The position numbers and the translations under genes were made by a program. The notes beneath the pieces were generated by a model. It was not told where the DNA came from, did no database searches, and worked only from the letters and a program-made list of their open reading frames with translations. A stretch of DNA of 64,000 nucleotides from Raphanus sativus. Lineage: Eukaryota > Streptophyta > Magnoliopsida > Brassicales > Brassicaceae. Location of the stretch: contig NC_079514.1 in the NCBI RefSeq assembly GCF_000801105.2, positions 18,826,293 through 18,890,292 of the forward strand, in the 5' to 3' direction. Below, in pieces: positions 1 to 11,119 of the stretch. Within the stretch, counting starts at the first letter, position 1; every line of letters begins with the position of its first letter.

Positions 1-895
1 AAGAGTAATGGAAGTTACAAAATCGTATCTATGAAAAAGAAAATGGAATGAAAATCCAAAGGGACTGAGCAGTAGCATGCAGCCGTACACTCGTCATGGT
101 GGTAGAATATGATAAAACACGGCTCGTCGCGTCCGATTCATCTCGCACGTCACGTGTGTCTCAGAGTCATCTTCTTTGTGTCGCAACGTCTTTTCCCTCG
201 ATTGTCTTCTTATAGTTACCCTTGTTTGTTAACTTTAATCATTTGCATGTCCATGATCAATCAGTTTTCTGAAACTTAACATTACTCCAATTCAAAAAAA
301 AAAAACATTTCTCCAATTCGAGTGTGACCGTTATACTACGATCTAATCAAAACATATGGTCTAGAATCAAATTTGCAAACTTATTGCATATATTTTTGTC
401 TAACAATATTACTAGAAATCTTTGTTTGTTACTAACATTAGTAAAGCTATCTCCGTAACCAAGTTGGTGCAGTTCGTTTCAAACGTAATTGCAATATAGT
501 GATGTTATTGTCAATTTGATATATATATATACCGAGAAACAAATCAGTATATACAAGAAATATAGATTTTGTCCTATTACATATATGCCTATCTCAAAGT
601 TGATGTGTAGAGACATGCAGTTCAATAAGCCATGCAAATTGAAATGTGTCAAACTCCCTTCGCTAATATGCTTTTCTTAGACTGTGAAGACAAAGTAAAT
701 TTTCAGAAGACGACATAAAGATAGCAACTCAAATGAAGTGTAGATTGTACATAGTCGACTCTATATACCTGGTTCTTATCTCATTCAATTTATCCTCAAA
801 AACTTCATCAACATCTATAAAATAATTTCACTATAAATAGCTTCATCTAACGCAGCTGTAAGACCAGAAAACCACAACAAACAAGTAAAGAGAAA
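1..895 (+). promoter_or_regulatory. Upstream and promoter region of the cruciferin gene
   Basis: No gene is seen here; this is the 5' region of the cruciferin gene. Visible sites: a TATA box TATAAATA at 832-839, 57 bp before the start codon; two RY-type CATGCA motifs at 614-619 and 631-636, the class bound by B3 factors (ABI3, FUS3, LEC2) in seed-storage promoters; and a distal CACGTG G-box at 151-156 of the ABRE type. TATA plus paired RY sites fits embryo-specific expression, but activity is inferred from motifs only. Confidence 0.7.
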
Positions 896-2793
896 ATGGC
901 TCGGCTCTCATCTCTTCTCTCTTTTTCCTTAGCACTTTTGATCTTTCTCCATGGCTCTGCAGCTCAACAGTTTCCAAACGAGTGTCAGCTAGACCAGCTC
1001 AGTGCACTGGAACCGTCACACGTACTTAAGGCCGAAGCTGGTCGCATCGAGGTGTGGGACCACCACGCTCCTCAGCTACGTTGCTCTGGTGTCGCGTTCG
1101 TACGCTACATCATCGAATCTAAGGGTCTCTACTTGCCCTCTTTCTTTAGCACCGCGAAGCTCTCCTTCGTGGCTAAAGGTACGTGAATCTGATTTTGGTA
1201 AATATTTTCTGGTTCGAGACTATTTGAGTATCGAGATTCAAACTCGTGATCTTTAAGATTCAGTCTTTTGAGAAAGTGATGTATTACATCACTATTTATT
1301 CATATTTTTGTTTGCTTTTGTGCTTTGAGTTTAATATAAAATCTAAATAAATGCATGATTATGGACTGACGCATCTAAACTTTTTTTTTGGTTTGTTACA
1401 TTATAGGAAAAGGTCTTATGGGGAGGGTGATCCCTGGATGCGCCGAGACATTCCAGGACTCATCAGTGTTCCAACCAGGCGGTGACCCCTTCGGAGAAGG
1501 TCATGGTCAGGGCCAGCAGGGACAACAAGGCCAGGGACAGCAGGGGCAACAGGGCCAGGGCCAGGAGAGACAAATGGGCCAGGGCTTCCGTGATATGCAC
1601 CAGAAAGTGGAGCATTTAAGGACCGGCGACACCATTGCTACACCTCCCGGTGTAGCCCAATGGTTCTACAACGATGGAAACCAGCCACTTGTCATTGTTT
1701 CTGTCCTTGATTTAGCCAGCCACCACAACCAGCTTGACCGCAACCCAAGGGTATATATATATATATAAATGAAAACCTCAAAAGCAATCATATAACCTTT
1801 TATATAATTACAGAATAACAAAAAAAAATGGTTCTGTTTTATATGTAGCCATTTCACTTAGCCGGAAACAACCCACAAGGCCAAGTATGGGTACAAGGAC
1901 GAGAACAACAGCCACAAAAGAACATCCTTAATGGCTTCGCACCAGAGGTTCTTGCTAAAGCTTTCAAGATCGACGTTAGGACAGCGCAACAACTTCAGAA
2001 CCAGCAAGACAACCGTGGAAACATTGTCCGAGTCCAAGGCCCATTCAGTGTCATTAGGCCGCCTTTGAGGAGTCAGAGACCACAGGAGGAAGTTAACGGT
2101 TTAGAAGAGACCATATGCAGCGCGAGGTGCACCGATAACCTCGATGACCCGTCTAATGCCGACGTGTACAAGCCACAGCTCGGTTACATCAGCACTCTGA
2201 ACAGCTACGATCTCCCCATCCTTCGCTTCCTTCGTCTCTCAGCCCTCCGTGGATCTATCCGTCAAGTAAGTACATCCATAAACATTGTCTATTTAAAACT
2301 AACCTGCATTTTAATAGGGATTAACATTTGAAAGTTTGGCTATGATTAATCTTGTTAATCGGTTTGGCACGTGCCGTATTGGATGTAGAACGCGATGGTG
2401 CTTCCACAGTGGAACGCAAATGCAAACGCGGTTCTCTACGTGACAGACGGGGAAGCCCATGTGCAGGTGGTCAACGACAATGGTGACAGAGTGTTCGACG
2501 GACAAGTCTCTCAAGGACAGCTACTTGCCATACCACAAGGTTTCTCCGTGGTGAAACGCGCAACAAGCGAACAGTTCCGGTGGATCGAGTTCAAGACAAA
2601 CGCAAACGCGCAGATCAACACACTTGCTGGACGAACCTCGGTCATGAGAGGTTTACCATTAGAGGTCATATCCAATGGTTACCAAATCTCACTCGAAGAA
2701 GCAAGAAGGGTCAAGTTCAACACGATCGAGACCACTTTGACACACAGCAGTGGCCCGGCTAGCTACGGAAGGCCAAGGAAGGCTGATGCTTAA
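896..2793 (+). CDS. CRU1: Cruciferin (12S/11S globulin) seed storage protein
   Basis: This is a legumin-type seed storage globulin that is made in the embryo ER, trimmed in protein-storage vacuoles and stored as hexamers. Four exons (896-1178, 1407-1750, 1849-2265, 2389-2793) join in frame to 482 residues. A signal peptide of about 23 residues begins MARLSSLLSFSLALLIF. Two cupin domains flank a Gln/Gly repeat region (GQQGQGQ units) in exon 2. The Asn-Gly processing site for vacuolar processing enzyme is in VNGLEETICSARC, where the Cys also forms the inter-chain disulfide; the acidic chain has C-x-G at QLRCSG. All splice sites are GT-AG. The protein closely resembles Brassica CRU1 and Arabidopsis CRA1 (At5g44120), as recalled. 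No frame break is present, so the gene should work. Confidence 0.95.
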
Positions 2794-2920
2794 GAGCTTA
2801 GCAGTGAACGAACCTCTACTGTAAAAAGAAGTTAAATAGTAATAAAAAGAGTAATAATAATGTACGGTAATGTGACTGGTTTTGTAGAGGGTTTACCTGT
2901 AGAATGTTACTCCTTTTCTG

Positions 2921-2926
2921 AATAAA
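2921..2926 (+). terminator. Polyadenylation signal of the cruciferin gene
   Basis: AATAAA lies 128 bp after the cruciferin stop codon, in an AT-rich stretch followed by T-rich sequence. Placement is normal for a plant 3' UTR. Confidence 0.5.
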
Positions 2927-2939
2927 ATAACTCTTTTCT

Positions 2940-3990
2940 ATCTACGTTGTCAAGCTAACTTAGCTAATCTATCAACTTCATTCATCACTACTCTACTAAC
3001 ATACATATACGAGAATGCAGACTTCTCCGAGGATAGAGTGACAATATCTTTTACATATTATGCGATACAAGATCTGGTCCATATGCCTGCCTGCCTATTT
3101 ATTATAAAGTTATTGATGTCACCAAATGGGTTTTTGCAGTCACCCACAAATATAACTTTCAGAAAAGACTTTCTGATCTCCTTTACCACGGTGAATACCA
3201 GAATGGCTCCAGTCATATACGATCTGGTCTGGTCATCTCTTGCAAGGACCGCTGCAACTTTTTTTTTTTGAACAACGTCCACCACTGCGACAATATTCAT
3301 AATAGAAGTTTCAGTATTAGAGGAGGAGGATCTTTTGATATTGTTAAGTTTGTAATGAATATAGCAACTATAAAATATCTATTCTGGAATCTGACAACTG
3401 TTAACATAGTTCGAATTACCTCAAAAAAAACGATTCTTCTTTTATGTTGTTGTTTCGATTCCAGGAAGGTGTAAGTAACCATGAAAATCAATGTGTACGG
3501 AAACCAACGACCAGTTGAAGTACAGACAATGCTCTCAAGTCTCAACCGGTCTTTCAGGTGATGGAAAACATAAACCACTAGCGGTTGCACAACCATGGTT
3601 GCAAGGAGTCAATTGAGAACGCAAGACCACAGAACAATCTACTTTCTGATTTTTCTCAGCTCAAGGTTTCTTAATTTGCATATCTTTTTCAAGCAGCCCA
3701 TTTTTGTTGAATGCCGTTCTGTAGCTCCTACAACTTTGTTCATTGTTCTTCAGGGAAAGCTTCCTTCAACAAGTTTGTCAGGAGCTGCGTTGGGATGTGC
3801 AGTTCTTTGATCACTGGAGGATAAATGTTCTTACGGTCTTTGGAGATTGTTTGGCTTTCACCTTCACACAATCTATTTACGATAGAGACACTGAGACTAA
3901 ATGCCAGATACATTAAAACAACAATTGACTCCTTTTCATCAGGACGGGCCCTGCTTTTCATGTACAGCCCACAATACATAACGTTCGGTT
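2940..3990. other. Intergenic stretch between cruciferin and ELI1
   Basis: The two genes converge here. Short open frames on both strands match nothing I recognise and have no splice or domain support. Part of it should be the 3' UTR of the minus-strand ELI1 gene. No transposon termini were found. Confidence 0.5.
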
Positions 3991-5910
3991 TTACCAGAAA
4001 TCGCCACAAGAACAAGAACCATCCACGAAATGATGGAACCTATTCCGATCTCTCACGACAATTTTCCTTCCTGTGATCTTCGATATCAGTTTTGTCACCG
4101 TATGGCAATCCGAACACACTCGCAGGTTCTTGAATATCCTCAAGGGACTTCCTGGTTGGGTACTGATCAGACCATACGCAATGGCCAGCCTCTCGCTGTG
4201 AACTTGTAGAGACTCCTCTTTCTCTGTCTCCTCAAGATCTTGCAAGACCGCGTTTGTATCTGGCACGTAACCACAAGACTTGATCCGCTCGCTCAACTTT
4301 CTCAACAGTGTATAAATCTCCCTGCTTTGCAAATGGTTTCTATCTCCAGCTCGAAATTCATGAACTCTATCATCGACTTCTATGGCGCTTACCCCTGGCT
4401 CTTTCACTATCGTTTTCTCCTTCATCAAGCTCCTCACTTTCGCCACGCCTTCATAATCACTCTCCGATGCATATATATTCGAAAGAAGAACATAAGTTCC
4501 TGAGTTTGTGATGTTCCGTCCAATGAGATACTCTGCAATTTCCTTGCCTAACACGAAATCTCCATGAAGTTTACAGCTTCCGAGAAGAGAACTCCACACA
4601 ACAGAATCAGCCTCAGTTTCCATCTTCTTTATGATTTCATAAGCCTGTTTTAACCGACCAGCGCGACCAAGGAGACTGACCAAACATCCGTAATGTTCGA
4701 TCTTGGGTTTAATACCATACTCTTGTCCCATTGACTCAAACATTCTGACACCTTCCTTCACCAAACCAGCATGAGCACAAGCCTGTAGTGTTGCTATGAA
4801 AGTTATATCCGTTGCCTGCAACCCTACGGTTCCCTGCATCTCACCAAACAATCTCAACGCGTCTTGGCTATAACCGTGCATTGCGTAACCAGCGATCATC
4901 GCATTCCAGGCCACGGTATCCTTCCTCGGAGTATCGTTAAACACAGAAACAGCCTCTTCCAAGCTCCCACATTTGCTATACATATCAATCAAAGCCGTGC
5001 ATACTTTAACATTGACACTGATGATGCGACGACTTCTCTTGATGAAAAGATGAATCCAACGCCCAGATTCAAGCGCACCGATCTGAGAACAAGCGGAGAG
5101 AGCAGCCACGAGTGTTATCTCATCAGGCTTTGGGTTTCCTTCGGACAAGAGTTTCTGGAAAAGCCTCAGAGCTTCGGTGGGAAACCCGTGTTGAGCGTAT
5201 CCATCAATCATCACGTTCCAAGAAACAATGTCTCTCTCAATCTCAGGCATTCCCTCGAACAAAGCCCTGGCAGCCACAACGTTCCCTTGCTTGGCGTAGC
5301 AGGTGATCATAGCAGTGGAAGAAACGAGGCTTCTTCTCTCAGGCATTCTATCGAACACCTTGAGTGCAGATACTAAATCTCCGCCTCTCGCGTAAACGTC
5401 GACGAGACCAGTTGCCACGTAAGGATCTAGCGCCAATCCGAACTTGAGAACATGAGTATGAATCGCTTGTACAGACTCAGCCGAGCATGATTTCAAAACC
5501 GACGAGAGAGTAAACTCATTGGGGATGATTTCAGAAGATAGCAATTGAACATAGAGCAGGAGAGCTTGGTCACGGAGGCCGTTAATGGAGGCAGTGTTGA
5601 TCGTCGCCGTGAAGAGGAACAAGTCTGGATCGATCGTGTGGTGAAATAGAGACAGCGAGTGGCGGATCTTGCCGTGGGAAGCGTATGCACGGTGGAGCTT
5701 GAGGTTTAGGACAGGGTGGTAGGGATGGAGGAAGAGGTTATGGCGGAGAATTGCCGCGTGGATTTGCTTGATTAAATCCACCGATTCCGATTTGTCGAGT
5801 AGAATTGCGAGTTTCTCTGGCGGCGGAGGAAGGCGGAATCCACCGGCGGGTGAGGAAGTGGTCGGCTGTTTTTGCGGAAGTGACGTGGCGAGAATTGGTG
5901 ACGAGGCCAT
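3991..5910 (-). CDS. ELI1: PLS-class PPR protein with E, E+ and DYW domains (chloroplast RNA editing factor)
   Basis: An intronless gene encodes about 639 residues. It resembles Arabidopsis ELI1 (At4g37380), an organelle RNA-editing PPR protein. I start at the ATG at 5910 (MASSPILATS), which matches the family start; an in-frame ATG eight codons upstream is less likely. The N-terminus is Ser/Thr/Pro-rich with few acidic residues, as in plastid transit peptides. PPR repeats follow, recognisable by phrases such as VSWNVMIDGYAQHGFPTEAL and VAWNAMIAGYAMHGYSQDAL. The C-terminal DYW deaminase keeps the zinc motif residues HSE (VHSERLAIAYG) and CSDCH, and ends CSCGDFW. The length is close to the Arabidopsis protein and no break is seen. 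The position is unexpected: the Arabidopsis gene is on chromosome 4, but the neighbours here belong to a chromosome 5 block. Confidence 0.9.
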   Translation of the reverse strand: MASSPILATSLPQKQPTTSSPAGGFRLPPPPEKLAILLDKSESVDLIKQIHAAILRHNLFLHPYHPVLNLKLHRAYASHGKIRHSLSLFHHTIDPDLFLFTATINTASINGLRDQALLLYVQLLSSEIIPNEFTLSSVLKSCSAESVQAIHTHVLKFGLALDPYVATGLVDVYARGGDLVSALKVFDRMPERRSLVSSTAMITCYAKQGNVVAARALFEGMPEIERDIVSWNVMIDGYAQHGFPTEALRLFQKLLSEGNPKPDEITLVAALSACSQIGALESGRWIHLFIKRSRRIISVNVKVCTALIDMYSKCGSLEEAVSVFNDTPRKDTVAWNAMIAGYAMHGYSQDALRLFGEMQGTVGLQATDITFIATLQACAHAGLVKEGVRMFESMGQEYGIKPKIEHYGCLVSLLGRAGRLKQAYEIIKKMETEADSVVWSSLLGSCKLHGDFVLGKEIAEYLIGRNITNSGTYVLLSNIYASESDYEGVAKVRSLMKEKTIVKEPGVSAIEVDDRVHEFRAGDRNHLQSREIYTLLRKLSERIKSCGYVPDTNAVLQDLEETEKEESLQVHSERLAIAYGLISTQPGSPLRIFKNLRVCSDCHTVTKLISKITGRKIVVRDRNRFHHFVDGSCSCGDFW

Positions 5911-6134
5911 TATCTTCGGTTGTTGATATTCCAAAGTTCACCATCGGTCGTCTAATTCTTCGTCAGAGAAGCATTCACTAACGTGGCAGGGCCCTGCTGG
6001 TTAAACGTTCGATGAAAAGAAGAGATTAATTTCAGAAATAAAACAAAAACTCGATCTATCTTATTAAAACAGAAACATTACAACTTCTTCTAGGTGGATT
6101 TTAAAGTTGAACCTTATATAATTAATGCTATATT

Positions 6135-9100
6135 TTTTTTTTTTTTTAACTCAACAACAACTTTCCATTAACCAATTCAAAGTTTACAATGGCTTTTCAG
6201 CCTCTAAACAAGAACTCAACCAAACAGGCACAATAGAATACAACTTAGGGACAATTGACGTAAACGTCGTAGTCTCCTTCGCTATCCTATCTGCAACAAT
6301 ATTACCACTTCGAGGGAAGTAAGCCACCCCATACCCCACGTTACTCGACAGTAAGGCCTCGATCTCTTGTATGATAGGCTTGAGTCTTGGCCAGGTTGTC
6401 TCTTCTCCGTGCAGAAGTTTTGTAAGCACCTGAGAATCTGTTTCAAAAGTTACACTTTTATAACCGAACCCAGCCAATGTATAAATTGCCCATCTTAATG
6501 ACTCTGCCTCTGTTTCGAGTGCCGAACCCATATTGGGTAAAGACTTTGCCCCAGCCCACAGCATGTCCCCACGGTGGTCCCTCAACACCCATCCGCTACC
6601 ACCAGTACCTGTTTCCTGTTTCCATGTTCCATCCGTGTTGCATTTCAGGTGCTCTGTTTCTGGTGGTCTCCATTTCTTAACAAGACCAGTTGGTGTTGCT
6701 GTTGGCTTTTGAACCTCTTTACTCTTGACCTCAGTTCTACCTCTCCATTCTTTGCCATCGTCCATTGCCTTCGCCACAGTAGCAGAAGCGACATAGTCTT
6801 TGCTTCGGAAGATAAATTCATTTCGGTTCTTCCACAACCTCCATAGTAACCATGGTACCAATTCCGCCTCAGCCTCTTCCATTGGATACTCTGTTTTCAA
6901 GTTCAAGACCCAATGGAGATTTGAGTAAAAGGACTCTGACCATACTCCTAACGGTGGTATGTGTATATTCGCCACTGCCCAGATTAGTCTAGCATATGGG
7001 CAAAGAAAGAGAAGGTGATTGATGCTCTCCGCTTCAGCTCCGCATCTACTGCATCTTTTATCCTTCCCTATGTGTCGATGCGCCATGTTCTTAGCTACTG
7101 GAAGAGCATTGCTCAGACATCTCCACAGGAAGTGTTGTATTTTTGGGCTCACCTCTAGACTCCAGACTTTCCTATAGATGTCATCCAAACTCGGTTGAAG
7201 CACTATCGGGTTTTCCTTCTCAGCTGAGATGATATTCATTTGGACCCAGTAAGCTGATTTGACTGTATAATGGCCCGTCTTCGTATACTCCCAGGAGTAT
7301 GTATCTTCACTGTTCTTCCCTGCCGGACGCAGCCTCAAGATCCTCTCACAATCCTCATCAGTAAACATTTTTCCCAGGAGCGAAAGGTTCCATTCTGTCC
7401 CATTGGCATGCATAAGCTCACAAACCTTCATATCCTCAGTGAATCTCTGTGCCTCAGTCCCGGCCTCATATTTTAAAGCCCGTACCATCATTGCCGGCTC
7501 CCTCCTCAACCATCTGTCTCTGAAGACTCTGGTGTCGCTGCCATTGCCTATGATTGCCCTTGCTCCCTGTTTAACCAGCTTTTGCGCAGCGTGTATGCTC
7601 CTCCAAGCATATGACGGTCGGGATCCTAATGGTGCACTCAAAGGGTCTGAGTTTTTAAAATATCTGCTCCTATAGATTTTGGTTAGTAGTGAATCCTTGT
7701 TTGTAACCATCCTCCATAGCTGCTTCCCCAGGAGCGCTAAATTATAAGCTTCCAGATCCTTAAAGCCGAGACCCCCACAGCTCTTCGGTTTACAAAGACT
7801 CTCCCAACTTTTCCAATGCATACCTTTTGAGTCTTGGTTGTTCCTCCACCAGAAGTCTGACATCAAAGCTATGATCTGCTTGCACACCGTTTTTGGGATC
7901 AGAAAACAGGCCATTGTATAGGTCGGGAGCGCCATTGCTACAGCCTTTAGAAGCACCTCCTTGCCAGCTGGAGACAAGAACTTGGTCTGCCATCCATGAA
8001 CCTTCTTGTTCAGATTTTCCTTGAGGTAGCTTAGAATGGAAACCTTTGACCCGCCAAACGATTCTGGCAAGCCTAGGTATAGGCCATCTCCTCCTGTTTT
8101 CTCAATCCCTAGTTTCCTTTTGATATCTTCTCGCTTCCCTGGGGGTATTTTCTTGCCAAAATAGACACTCGATTTCTGGTAGTTGATCCTTTGCCCCGAC
8201 GCTAAGCTGTACTTATGGAGAATGTTGATTAAATGATCCAGTTCCTCATCCTCAGCTTTGCAGTATAGCATACTATCGTCTGCGAAAAGCAGGTGCGAGA
8301 CTGGAGGGGCCCTTCTTGCGACGCGGAGGCCAGATAGTTTATGTTTCCCTTCCGCCAGCTTGAGCATTTGCACCAATACTTCTGTACAGATGACAAAGAG
8401 GTAAGGAGAGAGTGGGTCTCCTTGTCTCAGGCCTCTTGATGGTATAATGCTTCCATACGCCTCGCCATTAATGAGAACCTGATACCGAACCGATGAGACA
8501 CAGCTCATAATGAGATTCCTCCAAGCACTCGAGAAACCAATGGTTTCCATAGCTTTGTCCAAGAAAGACCACTCCACTCGATCATATGCTTTGGAGATGT
8601 CCGTTTTAATGGCAATATACTCCTCAGAGCACTTATTATCCGAACCCAGAGCATGGAGGAGTTCATGTGCTACCAGGATATTATCTGAGATTAATCGCCC
8701 CTCCACAAACGCTGCCTGCGTCTCAGATATTATTGAGGGTAGCACCTTCTTCAATCTCCTTGCCATAAGCTTGGACACTATCTTATATGTCACATTGCAT
8801 AAGCTGATAGGTCTGTACTCGCTCATTCTCCTCGCCGTAATGACTTTTGGAATGAGGCAGATACTGGTATTATTCATCCCATCCTCAAAGCAGCCTGTCA
8901 TGAAGAAATGCTGCACCATCGCTGTGAGGTCCTCTCCACAAGTTTCCCAGAATTGTTGGAAGAAGTGACCACTCATTCCATCTGGGCCGGGGCATTTGCT
9001 CGGGTTAATATCAAAGGTCGCCTTTCTCACTTCCTCCTTCGTCACTGGTTCCATAAGTTTTGTATTTTGCTCCAAGGATAGAAGTTTAGGCATCTCGTTC

Positions 9101-10290
9101 CACTCCTCTAGCTCAATACCAACATCCTCGGACGAAAACAAATTCTTGAAATACTTCTCTGCCACCACTCCTAGTTCTTTATCTGCGAACCATTCCTTTC
9201 CTTCGTCGTCGAGGAGGCTCTTTATTCTGCACTGTGCGCGCCGGTTCTTCGTGACTGCATGAAAGAACTTGGTGTTCTTGTCGCCTGATCTAATCCAAGT
9301 CAACCTGCTTTTTTCCAGCCAGAACACTTCCTCGTGGTAGTACTCCTCGTTCAGCTCTCTTTTCAGGTTTTCAAACTCCTCTTGCTTGAAGTGTTCCTGC
9401 CTAGAAGCCTCATCAATCCTGTAGTGAAGTTCCTGTATTCTTATGGCGGAGTTTGGTTTTGCCTGTCGCTTCCATAGTGATATGGCCTTCCGACATGAAG
9501 CTATTCTGGTCATAATGGTCGCTTGACCACTACCAGTGTTCTTCCATCCTTTGTCTACAGTTCCAACAAACCCCTCACGCTGCACGCAACGGTGATCGTA
9601 TCTAAAGTTTGTGCGTCTCTTCACTTGATGGCCATCCAAGGATGTGAGAATTGGACTATGGTCTGAACAAACGCGATTTAAATAGAAAGTTGTTGCTTGG
9701 GGGAACAAATTTAACCATTCTTGGTTTGCTACAGACCGATCTAGACGGCACTGGACTAATCCATTCGATCTCCTACCCGCCCAAGACAGAGAGTCGCCTT
9801 TATATTTCAGATCCCATAAACCCCAGTTTAGCAGCAGCTGCTTGAACTCCTGGCTTTCGCTTTCTGCTCTGACAGCCCCGCCTTTCTTTTCTGATGAGTC
9901 AAGAAGCTCGTTGAAATCTCCAGTCAGCACCCATGCTCCTCTTCTCTCAGCTCCGATCCTTGCGATCCTTTCCCACACCATACTTCTTCTTCCTTTGACA
10001 GGATCTCCATATATACATGATAGGTAGAAACTGTGGTCCTGCCACCCTACCTTCATATCAATAATTCTGTTGGTGGCTTGTATCTTCTCGACCGAGCATG
10101 AGTTCTTCCATAGTACTGCCAAGCCACCACTCTTCCCTTTAGCATCCACTGTAATGAGATTCTGAAAGCCCAGCTTCTCCACAATAGACTCCATATATCT
10201 CCTTCCACTTTTGGTCTCACTGAGGAATATTATCTCAGGGCAATACTGACCAAGTATTCCCTGTAGATGTCGAACTGTCGGGACATTCCC
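6135..10290 (-). mobile_element. LINE-A: 5'-truncated L1-type retrotransposon nested in a Helitron
   Basis: On the minus strand this runs from 10290 to a 15-nt poly(A) (T run at 6133-6147 on plus). A 12-bp target duplication TAATGCTATATT flanks it at 6123-6134 and 10291-10302. The 5' end falls inside the endonuclease domain, so ORF1 and the first residues of ORF2 are missing, the usual result of incomplete reverse transcription. The perfect duplication and uninterrupted coding suggest a recent insertion. Confidence 0.9.
6184..10290 (-). CDS. LINE-A ORF2 (endonuclease, reverse transcriptase, RNase H), N-terminally truncated
   Basis: The frame is open from the truncation point at 10290 to TAA at 6184; the first ATG is at 10194, giving 1336 residues. 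Domains in order: APE-type endonuclease lacking its first residues (TGDFNELL, CSDHSPIL present), reverse transcriptase (RQGDPLSPYLF, catalytic LLFADDSMLYCK), a zinc-binding zf-RVT segment (RCSRCGAEAESINHLLFLC) and a C-terminal RNase H with acidic residues in NTDGTW, LETEAESLRWA, ETDSQ and VADRIAKE. There are no stops or frameshifts. Without the endonuclease start, ORF1 and a 5' promoter, the copy is very unlikely to move by itself. Confidence 0.9.
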   Translation of the reverse strand, partial: GNVPTVRHLQGILGQYCPEIIFLSETKSGRRYMESIVEKLGFQNLITVDAKGKSGGLAVLWKNSCSVEKIQATNRIIDMKVGWQDHSFYLSCIYGDPVKGRRSMVWERIARIGAERRGAWVLTGDFNELLDSSEKKGGAVRAESESQEFKQLLLNWGLWDLKYKGDSLSWAGRRSNGLVQCRLDRSVANQEWLNLFPQATTFYLNRVCSDHSPILTSLDGHQVKRRTNFRYDHRCVQREGFVGTVDKGWKNTGSGQATIMTRIASCRKAISLWKRQAKPNSAIRIQELHYRIDEASRQEHFKQEEFENLKRELNEEYYHEEVFWLEKSRLTWIRSGDKNTKFFHAVTKNRRAQCRIKSLLDDEGKEWFADKELGVVAEKYFKNLFSSEDVGIELEEWNEMPKLLSLEQNTKLMEPVTKEEVRKATFDINPSKCPGPDGMSGHFFQQFWETCGEDLTAMVQHFFMTGCFEDGMNNTSICLIPKVITARRMSEYRPISLCNVTYKIVSKLMARRLKKVLPSIISETQAAFVEGRLISDNILVAHELLHALGSDNKCSEEYIAIKTDISKAYDRVEWSFLDKAMETIGFSSAWRNLIMSCVSSVRYQVLINGEAYGSIIPSRGLRQGDPLSPYLFVICTEVLVQMLKLAEGKHKLSGLRVARRAPPVSHLLFADDSMLYCKAEDEELDHLINILHKYSLASGQRINYQKSSVYFGKKIPPGKREDIKRKLGIEKTGGDGLYLGLPESFGGSKVSILSYLKENLNKKVHGWQTKFLSPAGKEVLLKAVAMALPTYTMACFLIPKTVCKQIIALMSDFWWRNNQDSKGMHWKSWESLCKPKSCGGLGFKDLEAYNLALLGKQLWRMVTNKDSLLTKIYRSRYFKNSDPLSAPLGSRPSYAWRSIHAAQKLVKQGARAIIGNGSDTRVFRDRWLRREPAMMVRALKYEAGTEAQRFTEDMKVCELMHANGTEWNLSLLGKMFTDEDCERILRLRPAGKNSEDTYSWEYTKTGHYTVKSAYWVQMNIISAEKENPIVLQPSLDDIYRKVWSLEVSPKIQHFLWRCLSNALPVAKNMAHRHIGKDKRCSRCGAEAESINHLLFLCPYARLIWAVANIHIPPLGVWSESFYSNLHWVLNLKTEYPMEEAEAELVPWLLWRLWKNRNEFIFRSKDYVASATVAKAMDDGKEWRGRTEVKSKEVQKPTATPTGLVKKWRPPETEHLKCNTDGTWKQETGTGGSGWVLRDHRGDMLWAGAKSLPNMGSALETEAESLRWAIYTLAGFGYKSVTFETDSQVLTKLLHGEETTWPRLKPIIQEIEALLSSNVGYGVAYFPRSGNIVADRIAKETTTFTSIVPKLYSIVPVWLSSCLEAEKPL

Positions 10291-11119
10291 TAATGCTATA
10301 TTAATCTACTTATTATTAGACATACATTTTTATAAATAATTAATATCAACCATTACCATAGTTTTTCACTTCTTACCTTATTATTATATCTACTACGCAT
10401 GTTTCCTTATATTGCATATATTTTACTATAATCTAAGTACATCCACTAGCATATTATACTATAAGATAGATTATTAATAATACATCTACTAACATATAAT
10501 ACTATACGACAGATTACTAATAATACAATATATTATATGTATTCATTAACTTGCATCTATCAATATTAGCAATACTATGAAGACGACTAACTCTATACTT
10601 TGAACCTATAAACTATGATATACTAATTTATAACAAAAATGATATTACTGTTACAAATTAGTTTTTATAAAAATTATTTATAGTAGCAATTTGTCATATA
10701 AGATAAATTTAATCAAGACCCAAATCTTTTTTTTCCTGTTCAGAAAAAAAATCTACGAATATATACCATTAAGTTAGCCAAAAATCTTCCGAATAAATAG
10801 TAAATCTCACCAACCCCAAAAAAATGAATTAAAAATATAACAAAAGATATTATGTTTGAAATTTAGCTCACTGGGTCGGGTATAAATCTGTTCATTTCAG
10901 GTATGAGTTTTTCGGGTTCTCAACATTTGGATCTAAGTAGGTATTTGATTTTATTTTTGTCCGGGTCGATTTTTTTGGTTCCGGATCATTATAACTTTTT
11001 ATATTACAAATCTTAAATAATATACAACATGTATATAAAAAATACGAATCAAAAGATAAATCCGCGCAGGCGCGCGGGTCATGATCTAGTTTAGGATTAA
11101 TGTTTAGTGTAATTGCACC

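Larger units (their letters stand above)
6055..11089 (+). mobile_element. Non-autonomous Helitron, split by LINE-A
   Basis: The 5' end is A|TCTATCTTATTAAAACAG at 6055, a typical crucifer Helitron start. The 3' end has a GC-rich hairpin (stem CCGCGC/GCGCGG, 11062-11077) then CTAG at 11086-11089 followed by T, as expected for A|TC...CTRR|T insertion. Removing the nested LINE and one target duplication leaves about 0.87 kb. No Rep/helicase coding is visible, so it would rely on a partner. The 10303-11061 part is AT-rich and without genes. Confidence 0.8.

Noticed and set aside
489..680. Small ORF upstream of cruciferin
   Set aside because: It begins with TTG, lies in the promoter and overlaps RY sites.
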